Shown here: positions 1 to 8,529 of the stretch, piece after piece | Layout of the letters: every line of letters starts with the position of its first letter | Position numbering within the stretch: position 1 is the stretch's first letter | Program-made: the position numbers and the translations under genes | The notes under the pieces: model-generated | What the model was told of the DNA's origin: nothing | The model's input: the letters and a program-made list of their open reading frames with translations, nothing else | The model's database searches: none | NCBI RefSeq assembly: GCF_035918095.1 | Contig: NZ_CP109137.1 | Coordinates: 1,302,001-1,366,000, forward strand | Reading direction: 5' to 3' | Source: Streptomyces sp. NBC_01750 | GTDB taxonomy: Bacteria; Actinomycetota; Actinomycetes; Streptomycetales; Streptomycetaceae | Length of the DNA: 64,000 nt

Positions 1-1
1 G

Positions 2-262
2 TACCGGCCCAAGGGCCTGTTCAGCGCGCCGCTGCGCGCCTGGATGAGCCGGGATCTGGCACCGCTGGTGCGCGAGGTGGTGAACGACGGCGTGCTCGTC
101 AACTCCGGGTTCCTGCGCCGCGACGCGCTGGCGCGCATGGTCGCCGAGGACGCTGCCGGGCAGCGGGACTTCTCCAAGCATCTGTGGCATGTGCTGACCC
201 TCGAGTACTGGTACCGCGACGCGACCTCCGGGTCCGGGCGGAGTGCTCGCTCGGCGGCGTAG
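2..262 (+). CDS. Asparagine synthase-like protein, C-terminal end (partial)
   Basis: The reading frame is open from base 2 to the stop at 260-262; the start lies outside the window. The 86 visible residues match the extreme C-terminus of glutamine-hydrolysing asparagine synthetases: a KGLFSAPLRAWM segment (family pattern K-G-F-x-P-L-x-x-W), then a helical stretch ending in HLWHVLTLEYWYR, equivalent to the usual LW-x-L-x-LE-x-W-x-R tail. Such AsnB paralogues are common in exopolysaccharide loci, where they probably amidate a sugar acid or act on another non-asparagine substrate (inference). The next gene starts 27 bp downstream on the same strand, so this is probably an upstream member of the glycan operon. 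Substrate cannot be inferred from this fragment. Confidence 0.8.
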   Translation, partial: YRPKGLFSAPLRAWMSRDLAPLVREVVNDGVLVNSGFLRRDALARMVAEDAAGQRDFSKHLWHVLTLEYWYRDATSGSGRSARSAA

Positions 263-289
263 AAGACGGCGTAGAAACAAGGGGACTTT

Positions 290-2494
290 GTGAAGCAGGT
301 TGTGCAGAACTACAAGAGCGGCGAGCTGGCGGTGCTCGACGTGCCGGTGCCGGGGTGCAAGCCGGGCGGTGTGCTGGTCCGCACCGCCTACTCGCTGATA
401 TCCACCGGGACCGAGCTCATGAAGGTGTCCGAGGCCGGCATGTCGATGCTGGGCAAGGCCCGCTCCCGTCCCGATCAGGTGGCCAAGGTCATGCAGAGCG
501 TAGCCACCAACGGGGTGCCCGCCACCTACCGCAAGGTGATGGGCAAGCTGGACTCCTACACGCCGCTGGGCTACTCGCTGTGCGGGGTGGTCGAGCAGGT
601 CGGCGCCGGGATCGACGATGTGAAGGTCGGCGACCTCGTGGCCTGCGCCGGCAACGAGCACGCGTTGCACGCCGAGCTGAACTGGGTGCCGAAGAACCTC
701 TACGCCCCGGTGCCGGACGGCCTCGCGCCGCGGCACGCGGCCTTCGGCACCGTCGGGTCGATCGCGATGCAGGGCGTGCGCCGAGCCGAGCCGCAACTCG
801 GCGACGTGGCGCTGGTCATCGGCCTCGGGCTGATCGGGCAGCTGGTGGTGCAGCTCCTCGCCGCTTCGGGGGTCCGCGTCGTCGGGGTCGACCCCGACCC
901 GGTGCGCTGCGAGCTCGCCGAGGGCCTGGGCGCCGCGGCCTGCGGCGATCCCGCGTCCGCGGCCGTGGAAGCCGCTGTCGCCGAACTCACCTGCGGTCAC
1001 GGCGTGGACCAGGTGTACCTGGCCGCCGGCGGCGGCAGCAACCAGCCCGTCGAGCTGGCCGCCCGGTTGTGCCGGGACCGTGGCCGGGTCGTCGACATCG
1101 GCAAGTGCCGCCTGGACCTGCCGTGGAACGCGTACTACGAGAAAGAGCTCGACGTCCGGTTCTCGCGCAGTTACGGCCCCGGGCGCTACGACCCGGAGTA
1201 CGAGCTCGAGGGGCGGGACTACCCGATCGGCTACGTGCGCTGGACCGAGCGCCGCAACCTGGCGTGCTTCCTCGATCTCCTCGCCCGCGGCAGCGTCGAC
1301 GTGGAGCCCCTGGTCTCCCACATCGCCGACTTCGACGACGCCGTCGAGACGTACCAGAGCCTGAAGGACGGCGACCTGAAGGCCGTGGCCGTGCTGTTCC
1401 GGTACCCCGAACAGAAGGAGGAAGCGGGGGAAGCGGAGGCCCCGGCGGTCGCAGTGCCCGCGGTGCGACGCAGCGGCAGAGCGTCCACCCCGGCCCGGCC
1501 CGCCGAGGCACCGGTGCGGCTGGCGTTCGTCGGCGCGGGAAACTACGCGACGTCGATGCTGCTGCCGCACCTGGCACAGCGCGACGGCGTCGAGTTGTCC
1601 ACGGTCGTCACCACGACGGCGCTGTCCGCGGCCAACGCCAAGCGGAAGTTCGGCTTCGCCGAGGCGACCACCGATCTCGACGCCGTACTCGGCGACCAGT
1701 CCATCGACGCGGTGTTCGTGGTCACCCGCCACAGCTCGCACGCCGAACTGACCCGAAGGGCGCTCCTGGCCGGCAAGGCGGTGTTCGTGGAGAAGCCCCT
1801 GGCGCTCACCGAGGACGACCTGGCCGGTGTGCTCGCGGCGGTGGAGGAGTCCGGCAACGACCGGCTGCAGGTGGGCTTCAACCGCCGGTTCGCGCCGCTG
1901 TTGCAGGAGGCCAGGAAACGGTTCGGCGCCCGGACCGGTCCGGCGAGCCTGCGCTATCTGGTCAACGCGGGCCGGCTGCAGCACGGCAGCTGGTACCTCC
2001 AACAGGGCACCGAGGGCTCGCGCTTCGCCGGCGAGGGCGGACACTTCATCGACACGGCGAGCTGGCTGCTCGAGGCCGACCCGGTCTCGGTGTACGCGAC
2101 CGCCCCGGCCGGCAACGAGGGCGGCAGTGACATTCAGATTGTGCTGCGATACCCGGACGGGTCCACCGCCACCATCAGCTACGTCACCACCGGCGCGCCC
2201 AGCTTCCCCAAGGAGACGCTGGACCTCGTCGCGGACGGCAAGGTGCTGCGGCTCGACGACTTCGTCCGTGCCGCTGTTTACGATGACCGCCGCAAGCGGT
2301 GGGTCAGTTCGCGGCTGCCCAAGGCCCGGGACAAGGGCCAGTCCGCCGAGCTGGCCGCGTTCGTCAAGGCCGTGCGGACCGGCGGGCCGATGCCGGTGCC
2401 GCTGGAGTCGCTGGTCGCCACCACCGCGGCCACCCTCGCCGTACAGGCAGGCCTGGCCGGCGGCGCGCCGGTGACGCTGGCGAGGGCACGATGA
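290..2494 (+). CDS. Bi-domain oxidoreductase: zinc-type alcohol dehydrogenase fused to Gfo/Idh/MocA
   Basis: 734 aa from a GTG start preceded by an AAGGGGA ribosome site. Residues ~1-360 are a medium-chain alcohol dehydrogenase module with a Rossmann nucleotide site (VIGLGLIGQLVVQLL). An Ala/Pro/Glu-rich linker (~365-405) leads to a Gfo/Idh/MocA module, with VGAGNYATS for NAD(P) binding and the VEKPLAL signature near residue 500. This fusion is a recognised family in bacterial exopolysaccharide loci, usually beside a heparinase II/III-like gene and an AsnB homologue, exactly as here. It probably oxidises or epimerises a nucleotide-linked or polymer sugar; the reaction is not established. Its stop overlaps the next ATG (ATGA at 2491-2494), so the two genes should be translationally coupled. 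Confidence 0.88.
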   Translation: MKQVVQNYKSGELAVLDVPVPGCKPGGVLVRTAYSLISTGTELMKVSEAGMSMLGKARSRPDQVAKVMQSVATNGVPATYRKVMGKLDSYTPLGYSLCGVVEQVGAGIDDVKVGDLVACAGNEHALHAELNWVPKNLYAPVPDGLAPRHAAFGTVGSIAMQGVRRAEPQLGDVALVIGLGLIGQLVVQLLAASGVRVVGVDPDPVRCELAEGLGAAACGDPASAAVEAAVAELTCGHGVDQVYLAAGGGSNQPVELAARLCRDRGRVVDIGKCRLDLPWNAYYEKELDVRFSRSYGPGRYDPEYELEGRDYPIGYVRWTERRNLACFLDLLARGSVDVEPLVSHIADFDDAVETYQSLKDGDLKAVAVLFRYPEQKEEAGEAEAPAVAVPAVRRSGRASTPARPAEAPVRLAFVGAGNYATSMLLPHLAQRDGVELSTVVTTTALSAANAKRKFGFAEATTDLDAVLGDQSIDAVFVVTRHSSHAELTRRALLAGKAVFVEKPLALTEDDLAGVLAAVEESGNDRLQVGFNRRFAPLLQEARKRFGARTGPASLRYLVNAGRLQHGSWYLQQGTEGSRFAGEGGHFIDTASWLLEADPVSVYATAPAGNEGGSDIQIVLRYPDGSTATISYVTTGAPSFPKETLDLVADGKVLRLDDFVRAAVYDDRRKRWVSSRLPKARDKGQSAELAAFVKAVRTGGPMPVPLESLVATTAATLAVQAGLAGGAPVTLARAR

Positions 2495-4476
2495 CTGTGA
2501 GCTCGGGGAGTCCGGGCTGGTACCTGCGGCGGTTGTCCCGGATGGGACCGCGGGAGGTCGGCGGCCGGGTGGGCGACGCGGTGCGCAGGCGGCGGTGGCG
2601 GTCGGCGCCGCCGGAATGCCCGAGCGTGAACGGCGCCCGGTTCACCGCGGTACTGCCCGCCGGGACGATCGCCGCAGTGCCGCCGGACGCAGCGAAACGT
2701 CTCATCGCCGAGGCGGACCGACTGATGGCCGGGCACGCCGAGTACTTCGGGGTGGACCGCGACGACATGGTCAACCCCGACTGGTGGTACGACCCGAAGA
2801 CCGGGCGCCGGGCGCCGTGGGGGTACGCCTTCGACGTGCCGTACCGGAACGAGGACGCGGTCGGGGACATCAAGCAGATCTGGGAGCCGTCCCGGCATCA
2901 GTACCTCACCGTGCTCGCCGCCGCCTACGCGATCTCCGGGAACGAGCAGTACGCCGAGCGGGTGGCCGAGCACCTGCGGTTGTGGTGGGCGGCCAACGCG
3001 CCGCTGCGCGGAGTGCACTGGGTCAGCGGCATCGAGCTGGGCATCCGGCTGCTGTCCTGGGTATGGATCCGCCGGCTGCTCGACGGCTGGCCGGGCGTGG
3101 CCGGTCTGTTCGAGGGCAACCCGGCGGCGCTGAACCAGATCTGGCACCACCAGCGCTGGCTGGCCGCCTTCCCCAGCCGGGGGTCTTCGGCGAACAACCA
3201 CGTCATCGCCGAGACCGCCGGGCAGTTCGCAGCGGCCTGCGCGTTCGGCTGGTTCCCCTCCTCGGCGCGTTGGCGAGCCGGCGCGCTGCGATCGCTGGAG
3301 CGGCAGCTGCGCGGCAACACCTTCCACTCGGGCCTCAACCGCGAGTTGGCCACCGAGTATCACGGACTCGTGCTGGAGCTCGGCCTGGCCGCGGTGGCCG
3401 AGGCGGATGCCGCCGACGTGCCGGTCCCCGCGTCGCTCCGGCTGGTGCTGCTGCGGATGACCGACGCGCTCGCGGCCGTCGTGGACAGCCGGTTACGGCC
3501 GCCGCGCCAGGGGGACGCGGACGACGGGCACGGTCTGATCGTGGACGGCGCGGGCACCGACCGCTGGGGCTCGCTGCTGGCCACCGGGGACGCCGTGTTC
3601 GGCCGGCTCGACTGGTGGCCGGCGGTGATTGGCACCGATGTGCGCACCCCGCTGCTTGCCGCGCTCATCCGGCCGTACTCGAAAAATGGAACTGCACCGG
3701 CCGTGACACGCCCGGCAAGCCGACCGGCCCATTTCGCCGACGCGGGCATGACCATCCTGCGCGGTCCGGCAGAGATCTGGTGCCGCTGCGACGGTGGCCC
3801 GCACGGATTCCTGTCCATCGCCGCGCATGCCCACGCGGACGCGCTGTCCATAGAGGTCCGGCACGACGGGGTCGACGTGCTCGCCGACCCGGGGACGTAC
3901 TGCTACCACGGGCAGCCCGAGTGGCGTGAGTACTTCCGGTCCACCCTCGGCCACAACACCCTGCAGCTGGACGGCGGTGACCAGTCCGCCTCCGGCGGCC
4001 CGTTCCTGTGGACCCGCCATGCCCGCAGCCGCGTCCTGGTCGCGGACACATCCGGCACCTCCGACGGGGGGACGGCCCGCTGGTGCGCCGAACACGACGG
4101 CTACCAGGACTCCGTGCACCGCCGCCGGGTGGAACTGACCGCCGCGAGCCAGGAGTTGCGGGTGGTCGACGAGGTGCGCGGCCCGCGCCGGGAGATGCGC
4201 CTCGCGTTCCACCTCGGCCCGGCGATCACCGCGGACCTGGCGGAGAACCGGGCCGTGCTCACCTGGACCCGGGACGGCGAGGACCGCTCCGCAGTGCTCG
4301 ACCTGCCCGGGCAGCTGCGCTGGCGCGCGCATCGCGGCGAGATTGACCCGCCGCTGGGCTGGTACTCCGCCGGATTCGGACGCAAGGAACCCTCCACCAC
4401 GCTGGTCGGCACCGGTTTCGCCGACGGCGCTGTGCTGTTGGGGGAGTTCACCACCGTGCTCAGGTTTCGCGGCTAG
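2491..4476 (+). CDS. Heparinase II/III family protein (alginate-lyase-like), contains a TTA codon
   Basis: 661 aa; the ATG at 2491 overlaps the upstream stop. The N-terminal half is an alpha-helical toroid (IKQIWEPSRHQYLTVLA region, then SSANNHVIAE near residue 230, the usual active-site Asn-His segment). The C-terminal beta-sandwich carries HAHADALS near residue 445 followed by DPGTYCYHG, typical of heparinase II/III lyases. No signal peptide is visible, so it probably acts inside the cell. In glycan loci such proteins may be lyases or uronosyl epimerases; this one is undetermined. The codon at 3493-3495 is TTA (Leu), the only in-frame TTA I found in the window. In Streptomyces that codon needs the bldA tRNA, implying developmental control. 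Confidence 0.85.
   Translation: MTVSSGSPGWYLRRLSRMGPREVGGRVGDAVRRRRWRSAPPECPSVNGARFTAVLPAGTIAAVPPDAAKRLIAEADRLMAGHAEYFGVDRDDMVNPDWWYDPKTGRRAPWGYAFDVPYRNEDAVGDIKQIWEPSRHQYLTVLAAAYAISGNEQYAERVAEHLRLWWAANAPLRGVHWVSGIELGIRLLSWVWIRRLLDGWPGVAGLFEGNPAALNQIWHHQRWLAAFPSRGSSANNHVIAETAGQFAAACAFGWFPSSARWRAGALRSLERQLRGNTFHSGLNRELATEYHGLVLELGLAAVAEADAADVPVPASLRLVLLRMTDALAAVVDSRLRPPRQGDADDGHGLIVDGAGTDRWGSLLATGDAVFGRLDWWPAVIGTDVRTPLLAALIRPYSKNGTAPAVTRPASRPAHFADAGMTILRGPAEIWCRCDGGPHGFLSIAAHAHADALSIEVRHDGVDVLADPGTYCYHGQPEWREYFRSTLGHNTLQLDGGDQSASGGPFLWTRHARSRVLVADTSGTSDGGTARWCAEHDGYQDSVHRRRVELTAASQELRVVDEVRGPRREMRLAFHLGPAITADLAENRAVLTWTRDGEDRSAVLDLPGQLRWRAHRGEIDPPLGWYSAGFGRKEPSTTLVGTGFADGAVLLGEFTTVLRFRG
3493..3495 (+). 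promoter_or_regulatory. Single TTA leucine codon (bldA-dependent translation point)
   Basis: In the frame set by the ATG at 2491 the codons around here read AGC CGG TTA CGG CCG. TTA is the rarest Streptomyces codon and is read by the developmentally expressed bldA tRNA-Leu (established). I looked for TTA in frame through the other genes and found none. Because the cluster is translationally coupled, a stall here could also reduce the genes downstream (inference). Confidence 0.75.
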
Positions 4477-4485
4477 GGAGGACGC

Positions 4486-6018
4486 GTGGTGATCAAGAAG
4501 CGGCACTGGGCGTTGCCGACGGCACCGCTGGTGCTGGTCCTGCTGGCGGCGACCGGCTGCGTGAGCACACCGAGCGCCCCGGCGGAGCCGACCGTTGCGC
4601 CATCCACGTCCGCACCCCGACCCGTGGCCCGGGTGTGCGCCAAGCCCGCGGCCGGGCCGGCGAAGGCACCCGCGGGTGCGGTGACGGTCGACCCCGCGGT
4701 GGTCGGTGACCTGGCTGCGAAGACCAAGAAAAGCCCGCCCAACACCACGTTCTGGCTGCGGCCGGGGAAGCACAGGCTCGAATCGGACCGTTACGCCCAG
4801 ATAATCCCCAAGAAGGGGAACACCTACCTCGGCGCGCCGGGCGCGGTGTTCGACGGCCGGAAGACCAACCAGTACGCGTTCGGCGGTGCCGCCCGCGACG
4901 TCACCATCCGCCACCTGACCGTGCAGGGTTTCGTCGCGCCGCAGAACGAGGGCGTGGTCAACCACGACTCGGCCGACGGGTGGGTGATCGAGCACGCGAC
5001 GATCCAGAACAACTCCGGCGCCGGGCTGATGGCCGGTGCCCGCCAGCAGGTCCGCGCCAGCTGCCTGCGCGGCAACGGACAGTACGGAATGAACGCGTAC
5101 AAGGCCGGCGACCCCCTCAGTGACCTGGTGCTCGAGGGCAACGAGATCGTGGGCAACAACAAGGACGACTGGGAGCGGCGGCGGCCGGGTTGCGGCTGCA
5201 GTGGAGGCGTCAAGTTCTGGGCCGTCAACGGCGTCGACATCCGCGGCAACTGGGTGCACGCCAACCACGGAGCCGGGTTGTGGGCGGACACCAACAACAA
5301 CGACTTCCGCATCGAGGACAACGTCATCGAGGCCAACGACGGTGCCGCGCTGATCTACGAGACCAGCTACAACGCGGTCATCCGGAAGAACACGATCCGG
5401 CGGAACAACTGGGTCGAGGGCCGCAAGTACGCCGACCGCGGCGACAACTTCCCGTTCGCGACCATCTACCTGTCCGAGTCCGGCGGCGAACCACGCATCC
5501 GGGCCCGCACGGACAAGATCGAGATCTACCGGAACGTACTGGAGAACAACTGGTCCGGGATCACCCTGTGGGAGAACGCCGACCGGTTCTGCAACAGCCC
5601 GGCCAACACCTCGTCCGGTGACTGCACGCTGCTGGTGAAGAAGACAGAGCGCTGCGCACAGCCGGGGATCGCCACCGCACCGCTCTACGCCGACTGCCGG
5701 TGGAAGACCCAGCGGGTGGACATCCACAAGAACCGCTTCGTGCTGGACACTTCCGTCGTCGGCTGCACCGTGAAGTGCGGCCGCATGGCGGTCCTTGCCA
5801 ACTACGGCACCTATCCGGACTGGTCGCCGTACCCGGGCGAAGGGGTGGCCGAGGCGATCACCCAAAAGCAGCACAACCGCTGGCACGACAACGAGTACCG
5901 CGGACCATGGAGCTTCATCGCCCACGACCCGAGCCGGGAGCTCGACGTCGGGCAGTGGCAGGGCGCGCCGTACCAGCAGGACGCGGGCAGCACCTTCCGC
6001 GCACGGGACGGTGGTTGA
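4486..6018 (+). CDS. Secreted right-handed parallel beta-helix lipoprotein
   Basis: 510 aa. The start is one of two adjacent GTG codons (4486 or 4489) behind a GGGAGG site. The N-terminus KKRHWALP followed by a hydrophobic stretch ending LLAATGC is a lipoprotein signal with Cys25 as the lipidated residue. A Thr/Ala/Pro-rich spacer follows. The body (~residues 110-470) has repeated Asn-ladder turns (IRGNWVHANHGAG, IEDNVIEANDGAA, IRKNTIRRNNW, IYRNVLENNW) diagnostic of a pectate-lyase/right-handed beta-helix fold, with several Cys pairs. It probably binds, cleaves or epimerises the glycan outside the membrane. The start is 9 bp after the heparinase stop and 1 bp separates its stop from the next ATG. 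Confidence 0.85.
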   Translation: MVIKKRHWALPTAPLVLVLLAATGCVSTPSAPAEPTVAPSTSAPRPVARVCAKPAAGPAKAPAGAVTVDPAVVGDLAAKTKKSPPNTTFWLRPGKHRLESDRYAQIIPKKGNTYLGAPGAVFDGRKTNQYAFGGAARDVTIRHLTVQGFVAPQNEGVVNHDSADGWVIEHATIQNNSGAGLMAGARQQVRASCLRGNGQYGMNAYKAGDPLSDLVLEGNEIVGNNKDDWERRRPGCGCSGGVKFWAVNGVDIRGNWVHANHGAGLWADTNNNDFRIEDNVIEANDGAALIYETSYNAVIRKNTIRRNNWVEGRKYADRGDNFPFATIYLSESGGEPRIRARTDKIEIYRNVLENNWSGITLWENADRFCNSPANTSSGDCTLLVKKTERCAQPGIATAPLYADCRWKTQRVDIHKNRFVLDTSVVGCTVKCGRMAVLANYGTYPDWSPYPGEGVAEAITQKQHNRWHDNEYRGPWSFIAHDPSRELDVGQWQGAPYQQDAGSTFRARDGG

Positions 6019-6019
6019 G

Positions 6020-7252
6020 ATGGCCGCGGACCACACATCGAAGATCGTCGGGACGGCCTGGGGGCTGCTGATCCTCAACACGCTCGGCTCCGCCGGCGCG
6101 AAGACCATCATTCCGCTGCCCCGCTCCCTCATCCAGATGGCCACCATGGGCGCGCTGGTCGCCGCGTTCGCGCTGGCACTCGCCGTCAATCTCCGGCTGC
6201 GCATCCGGGCCAGCGCCTTCGTGTTCCTGCTCACCCTGCTGCTCGTGCCGAGCGTGATCTCCAGCGCGAACCTGGAGTCCGGATTCGGCGCGCTGTTCCG
6301 CTGCACCCGGCTGGCTCTCTTCGTCGGCACGCTGTGGCTGCTCAGCCGCTGGTGGGACGGCAGCCTGACGTTCGTCCGGCATCACATCCGGATGTACTTC
6401 GCGGTCCTCGGGTCGGTGGCCGCCGGCCTGGTCATCTCACCGGGCGCCGCCATGCCCGAGCTCTACGGCGGGCGCCTGGTCGGCGCGTTGTGGCCGCTCA
6501 CCCCGCCGCAGATCGGACAGTACGCCGCAGTGATCATCGGGCTCACCGTGCTGCTCCTCCTGGGCCGCCGGACCGACAGGGGCAGCGCGGCGGCGGTCAT
6601 CGTGCCGGCACTCGTCCTGCTCGCGCTGACCCATACCCGGACGGCCACGCTCGGCCTGCTCATCGGGCTGGTGCTGGCGATCGGCTCGCTCATCCTGACC
6701 AGCGCCGCCGCCCGCCGGTTCTTCGCCTGGGCGGTGCTGTGCGCCGCCGTGGCCGCGGTGGCGTTCAGCACCGCGCTGCAGGCGTGGTTCCTGCGCGGAC
6801 AGAGCAAAGAGAACCTCTCCAGCCTCACCGGTCGGGCCAAGGTCTGGGACGCCCTGCTGGCAGCCCCCCGGACGGCCTCGGAGTACCTGTTCGGCGCGGG
6901 CCTGGGCGACAAGTCGTTCGGCGGGCTGCCGATCGACAACAGCTGGCTGGCCGTTTACCACGAGCAGGGTCTGACCGGCACCGCCATCGTGGCGGCGATC
7001 ATCATCGTGCTGGGCGGCGTCGCGTTGCTGCGGCCACCGTCGCTGTCGAGGGCCTGCGCGATCTTCCTGATCAGCTACTGCGCGATCGCGTCGTACACCG
7101 AGGCCGGTCTGGGCGACGCCTCGCCGTATCTGCTGCATCTGACCGTGGCCGCCTCGCTGCTTGCGGCACCTGCCGCGGCCACTCCCCTCGCGACGACCGA
7201 AGTCCCTCGACGGCGCACACCGCAATGGGCCCGTCGATCGGAGGTGACCTGA
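6020..7252 (+). CDS. O-antigen ligase/Wzy-type polysaccharide polymerase
   Basis: 410 aa from the ATG at 6020 (an in-frame GTG at 6011 is possible). Around ten hydrophobic segments span the protein. Near residues 270-320 lies a long periplasm-type loop (LTGRAKVWDALL ... LFGAGLGDKSFGG ... DNSWLAVYHEQGLTG), the typical Wzy_C / O-antigen ligase signature with the conserved Arg and the D-N-x-x-L element. It should polymerise lipid-linked repeat units, or ligate them, on the outer face of the cell membrane. Its place beside a flippase and glycosyltransferases supports a Wzx/Wzy-style pathway (inference). Confidence 0.85.
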   Translation: MAADHTSKIVGTAWGLLILNTLGSAGAKTIIPLPRSLIQMATMGALVAAFALALAVNLRLRIRASAFVFLLTLLLVPSVISSANLESGFGALFRCTRLALFVGTLWLLSRWWDGSLTFVRHHIRMYFAVLGSVAAGLVISPGAAMPELYGGRLVGALWPLTPPQIGQYAAVIIGLTVLLLLGRRTDRGSAAAVIVPALVLLALTHTRTATLGLLIGLVLAIGSLILTSAAARRFFAWAVLCAAVAAVAFSTALQAWFLRGQSKENLSSLTGRAKVWDALLAAPRTASEYLFGAGLGDKSFGGLPIDNSWLAVYHEQGLTGTAIVAAIIIVLGGVALLRPPSLSRACAIFLISYCAIASYTEAGLGDASPYLLHLTVAASLLAAPAAATPLATTEVPRRRTPQWARRSEVT

Positions 7253-7254
7253 GC

Positions 7255-8529
7255 ATGCACATCCTCGTAGTCCACAACCGCTACGCCTCGGCGCAGCCGA
7301 GCGGGGAGAACAACGTCGTCGACCAGGAGGTGGCGCTGCTGCGCGAGGCCGGCCACCGGGTCGGGGTGTTCGAGCGGCGCAGCGACGACATCGCCGCCCG
7401 GTCTCTGCTTTCCAAGGCCGCGGTGCCGCTCCTCGTGCCGTGGAACCCGGCGGTCCGCACGGAGCTCGCCGGCCGGCTTCGCACCGAGCGGCCTGACGTC
7501 GTGCACGTGCACAACGTCTTCCCGCTCCTGTCCCCCGCGGTCCTTGCCGCCTGCGCCGACGCCGGCGTGCCCGCCGTCGCCACACTGCACAACTACACGC
7601 AGGTCTGCCCGCCCGGCACGCTGCAGCGGGACGGCCGGCCGTGCACCGAGTGCGTCGGGTCGGCGCCGCTGCCCGCCGTCCGGCACGGCTGCTACCGGAA
7701 CTCCCGGCTGGCGACGGTGCCGCTCGCGGTCAGCCTGTCGGTCAACCGGCGGCGGTGGTGGTCCGGCGTGGAGCGGTTCTTCTGCATCTCCGCGGCGCAG
7801 CGCGACGTGCTGGTGCGGTCCGGCATGCCGGCCGAGCGGCTGGCGGTGAAGCACAACTTCGTGCCCGACCCTGGCACTTGCCGAGCGGGCGCCGGCGAGC
7901 ATGTGCTCTTTCTCGGCCGGCTCGCGGAGGCCAAGGGCGTACGGCTGCTCATGGCCGCGTGGGACGAGATCGCAGCGAGCGGCGGTGTGGGCGTGCCGCT
8001 CGTGATCGCCGGCGCGGGGCCCCTGGAGCCGGAGGTGACCGCCTGGGCGGCGGGCCGGGACGACGTGCGGTACGTCGGCCTGTACGACCCCGCCCACTGT
8101 CGGCAGGCCATCGCGCGCTCGGTCGCCGTGGTGGCTCCCTCGACGTGGCTGGAGGCGTTCGGCCTGGTGGTCGTGGAGGCGATGGCGGCGGGGGTCCCGG
8201 CCGTCGCCGCCGGTCACGGCGCCTTCGTCGAACTCGTCGAGGACGGGGTGACCGGGCTGTTGCACCAGCCGGGCGACCCCGCCTCGCTCGCGTCCTGCGT
8301 GCGCCGGATCGCGAACGATCCGCACCGCAACCAGGAGATGGGCCAGGCGGCCCGGCGCCGGTACGAGCAGGGCTTCAGCCCGGCCGTCGGCCTCGAACGC
8401 CTGGTGGAGGGGTACCGCACCGCGATCGCGGGTCGGTCCGGCGGCGGGGACACCGTGCCGTCGGCAGGTAATGGAAACACTGGCTCGCGGCGGGGCACCC
8501 GCGCGAGCAGGGATGGGGGCAGTAAATGA
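7255..8529 (+). CDS. Glycosyltransferase family 4
   Basis: 424 aa, ATG at 7255 behind GGAGGTGAC. The GT-B fold is visible. The N-terminal donor-independent half has HNRYASAQPSGENNVVD and VVHVHNVFPLLSP. A Cys-rich loop (CPPGTLQRDGRPCTEC plus HGCYRNS) is typical of one GT4 subgroup. The C-terminal half has FLGRLAEAKGV and an E-x7-E retaining motif in WLEAFGLVVVEAMAAGVP. It should transfer a sugar from an NDP donor to a lipid-linked acceptor at the cytoplasmic membrane face. Its stop overlaps the next ATG (8526-8529). Donor and acceptor are unknown. Confidence 0.88.
   Translation: MHILVVHNRYASAQPSGENNVVDQEVALLREAGHRVGVFERRSDDIAARSLLSKAAVPLLVPWNPAVRTELAGRLRTERPDVVHVHNVFPLLSPAVLAACADAGVPAVATLHNYTQVCPPGTLQRDGRPCTECVGSAPLPAVRHGCYRNSRLATVPLAVSLSVNRRRWWSGVERFFCISAAQRDVLVRSGMPAERLAVKHNFVPDPGTCRAGAGEHVLFLGRLAEAKGVRLLMAAWDEIAASGGVGVPLVIAGAGPLEPEVTAWAAGRDDVRYVGLYDPAHCRQAIARSVAVVAPSTWLEAFGLVVVEAMAAGVPAVAAGHGAFVELVEDGVTGLLHQPGDPASLASCVRRIANDPHRNQEMGQAARRRYEQGFSPAVGLERLVEGYRTAIAGRSGGGDTVPSAGNGNTGSRRGTRASRDGGSK

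Noticed and set aside
184..2130. 648-codon plus-strand frame over the bi-domain oxidoreductase
   Set aside because: Arg/Ala/Gly-rich out-of-frame shadow of the gene at 290-2494.
3493..6330. 945-codon minus-strand open frame antisense to the heparinase, beta-helix and polymerase genes
   Set aside because: Long antisense frames are expected at this GC content; the translation has no domains and the plus-strand genes are clear families.
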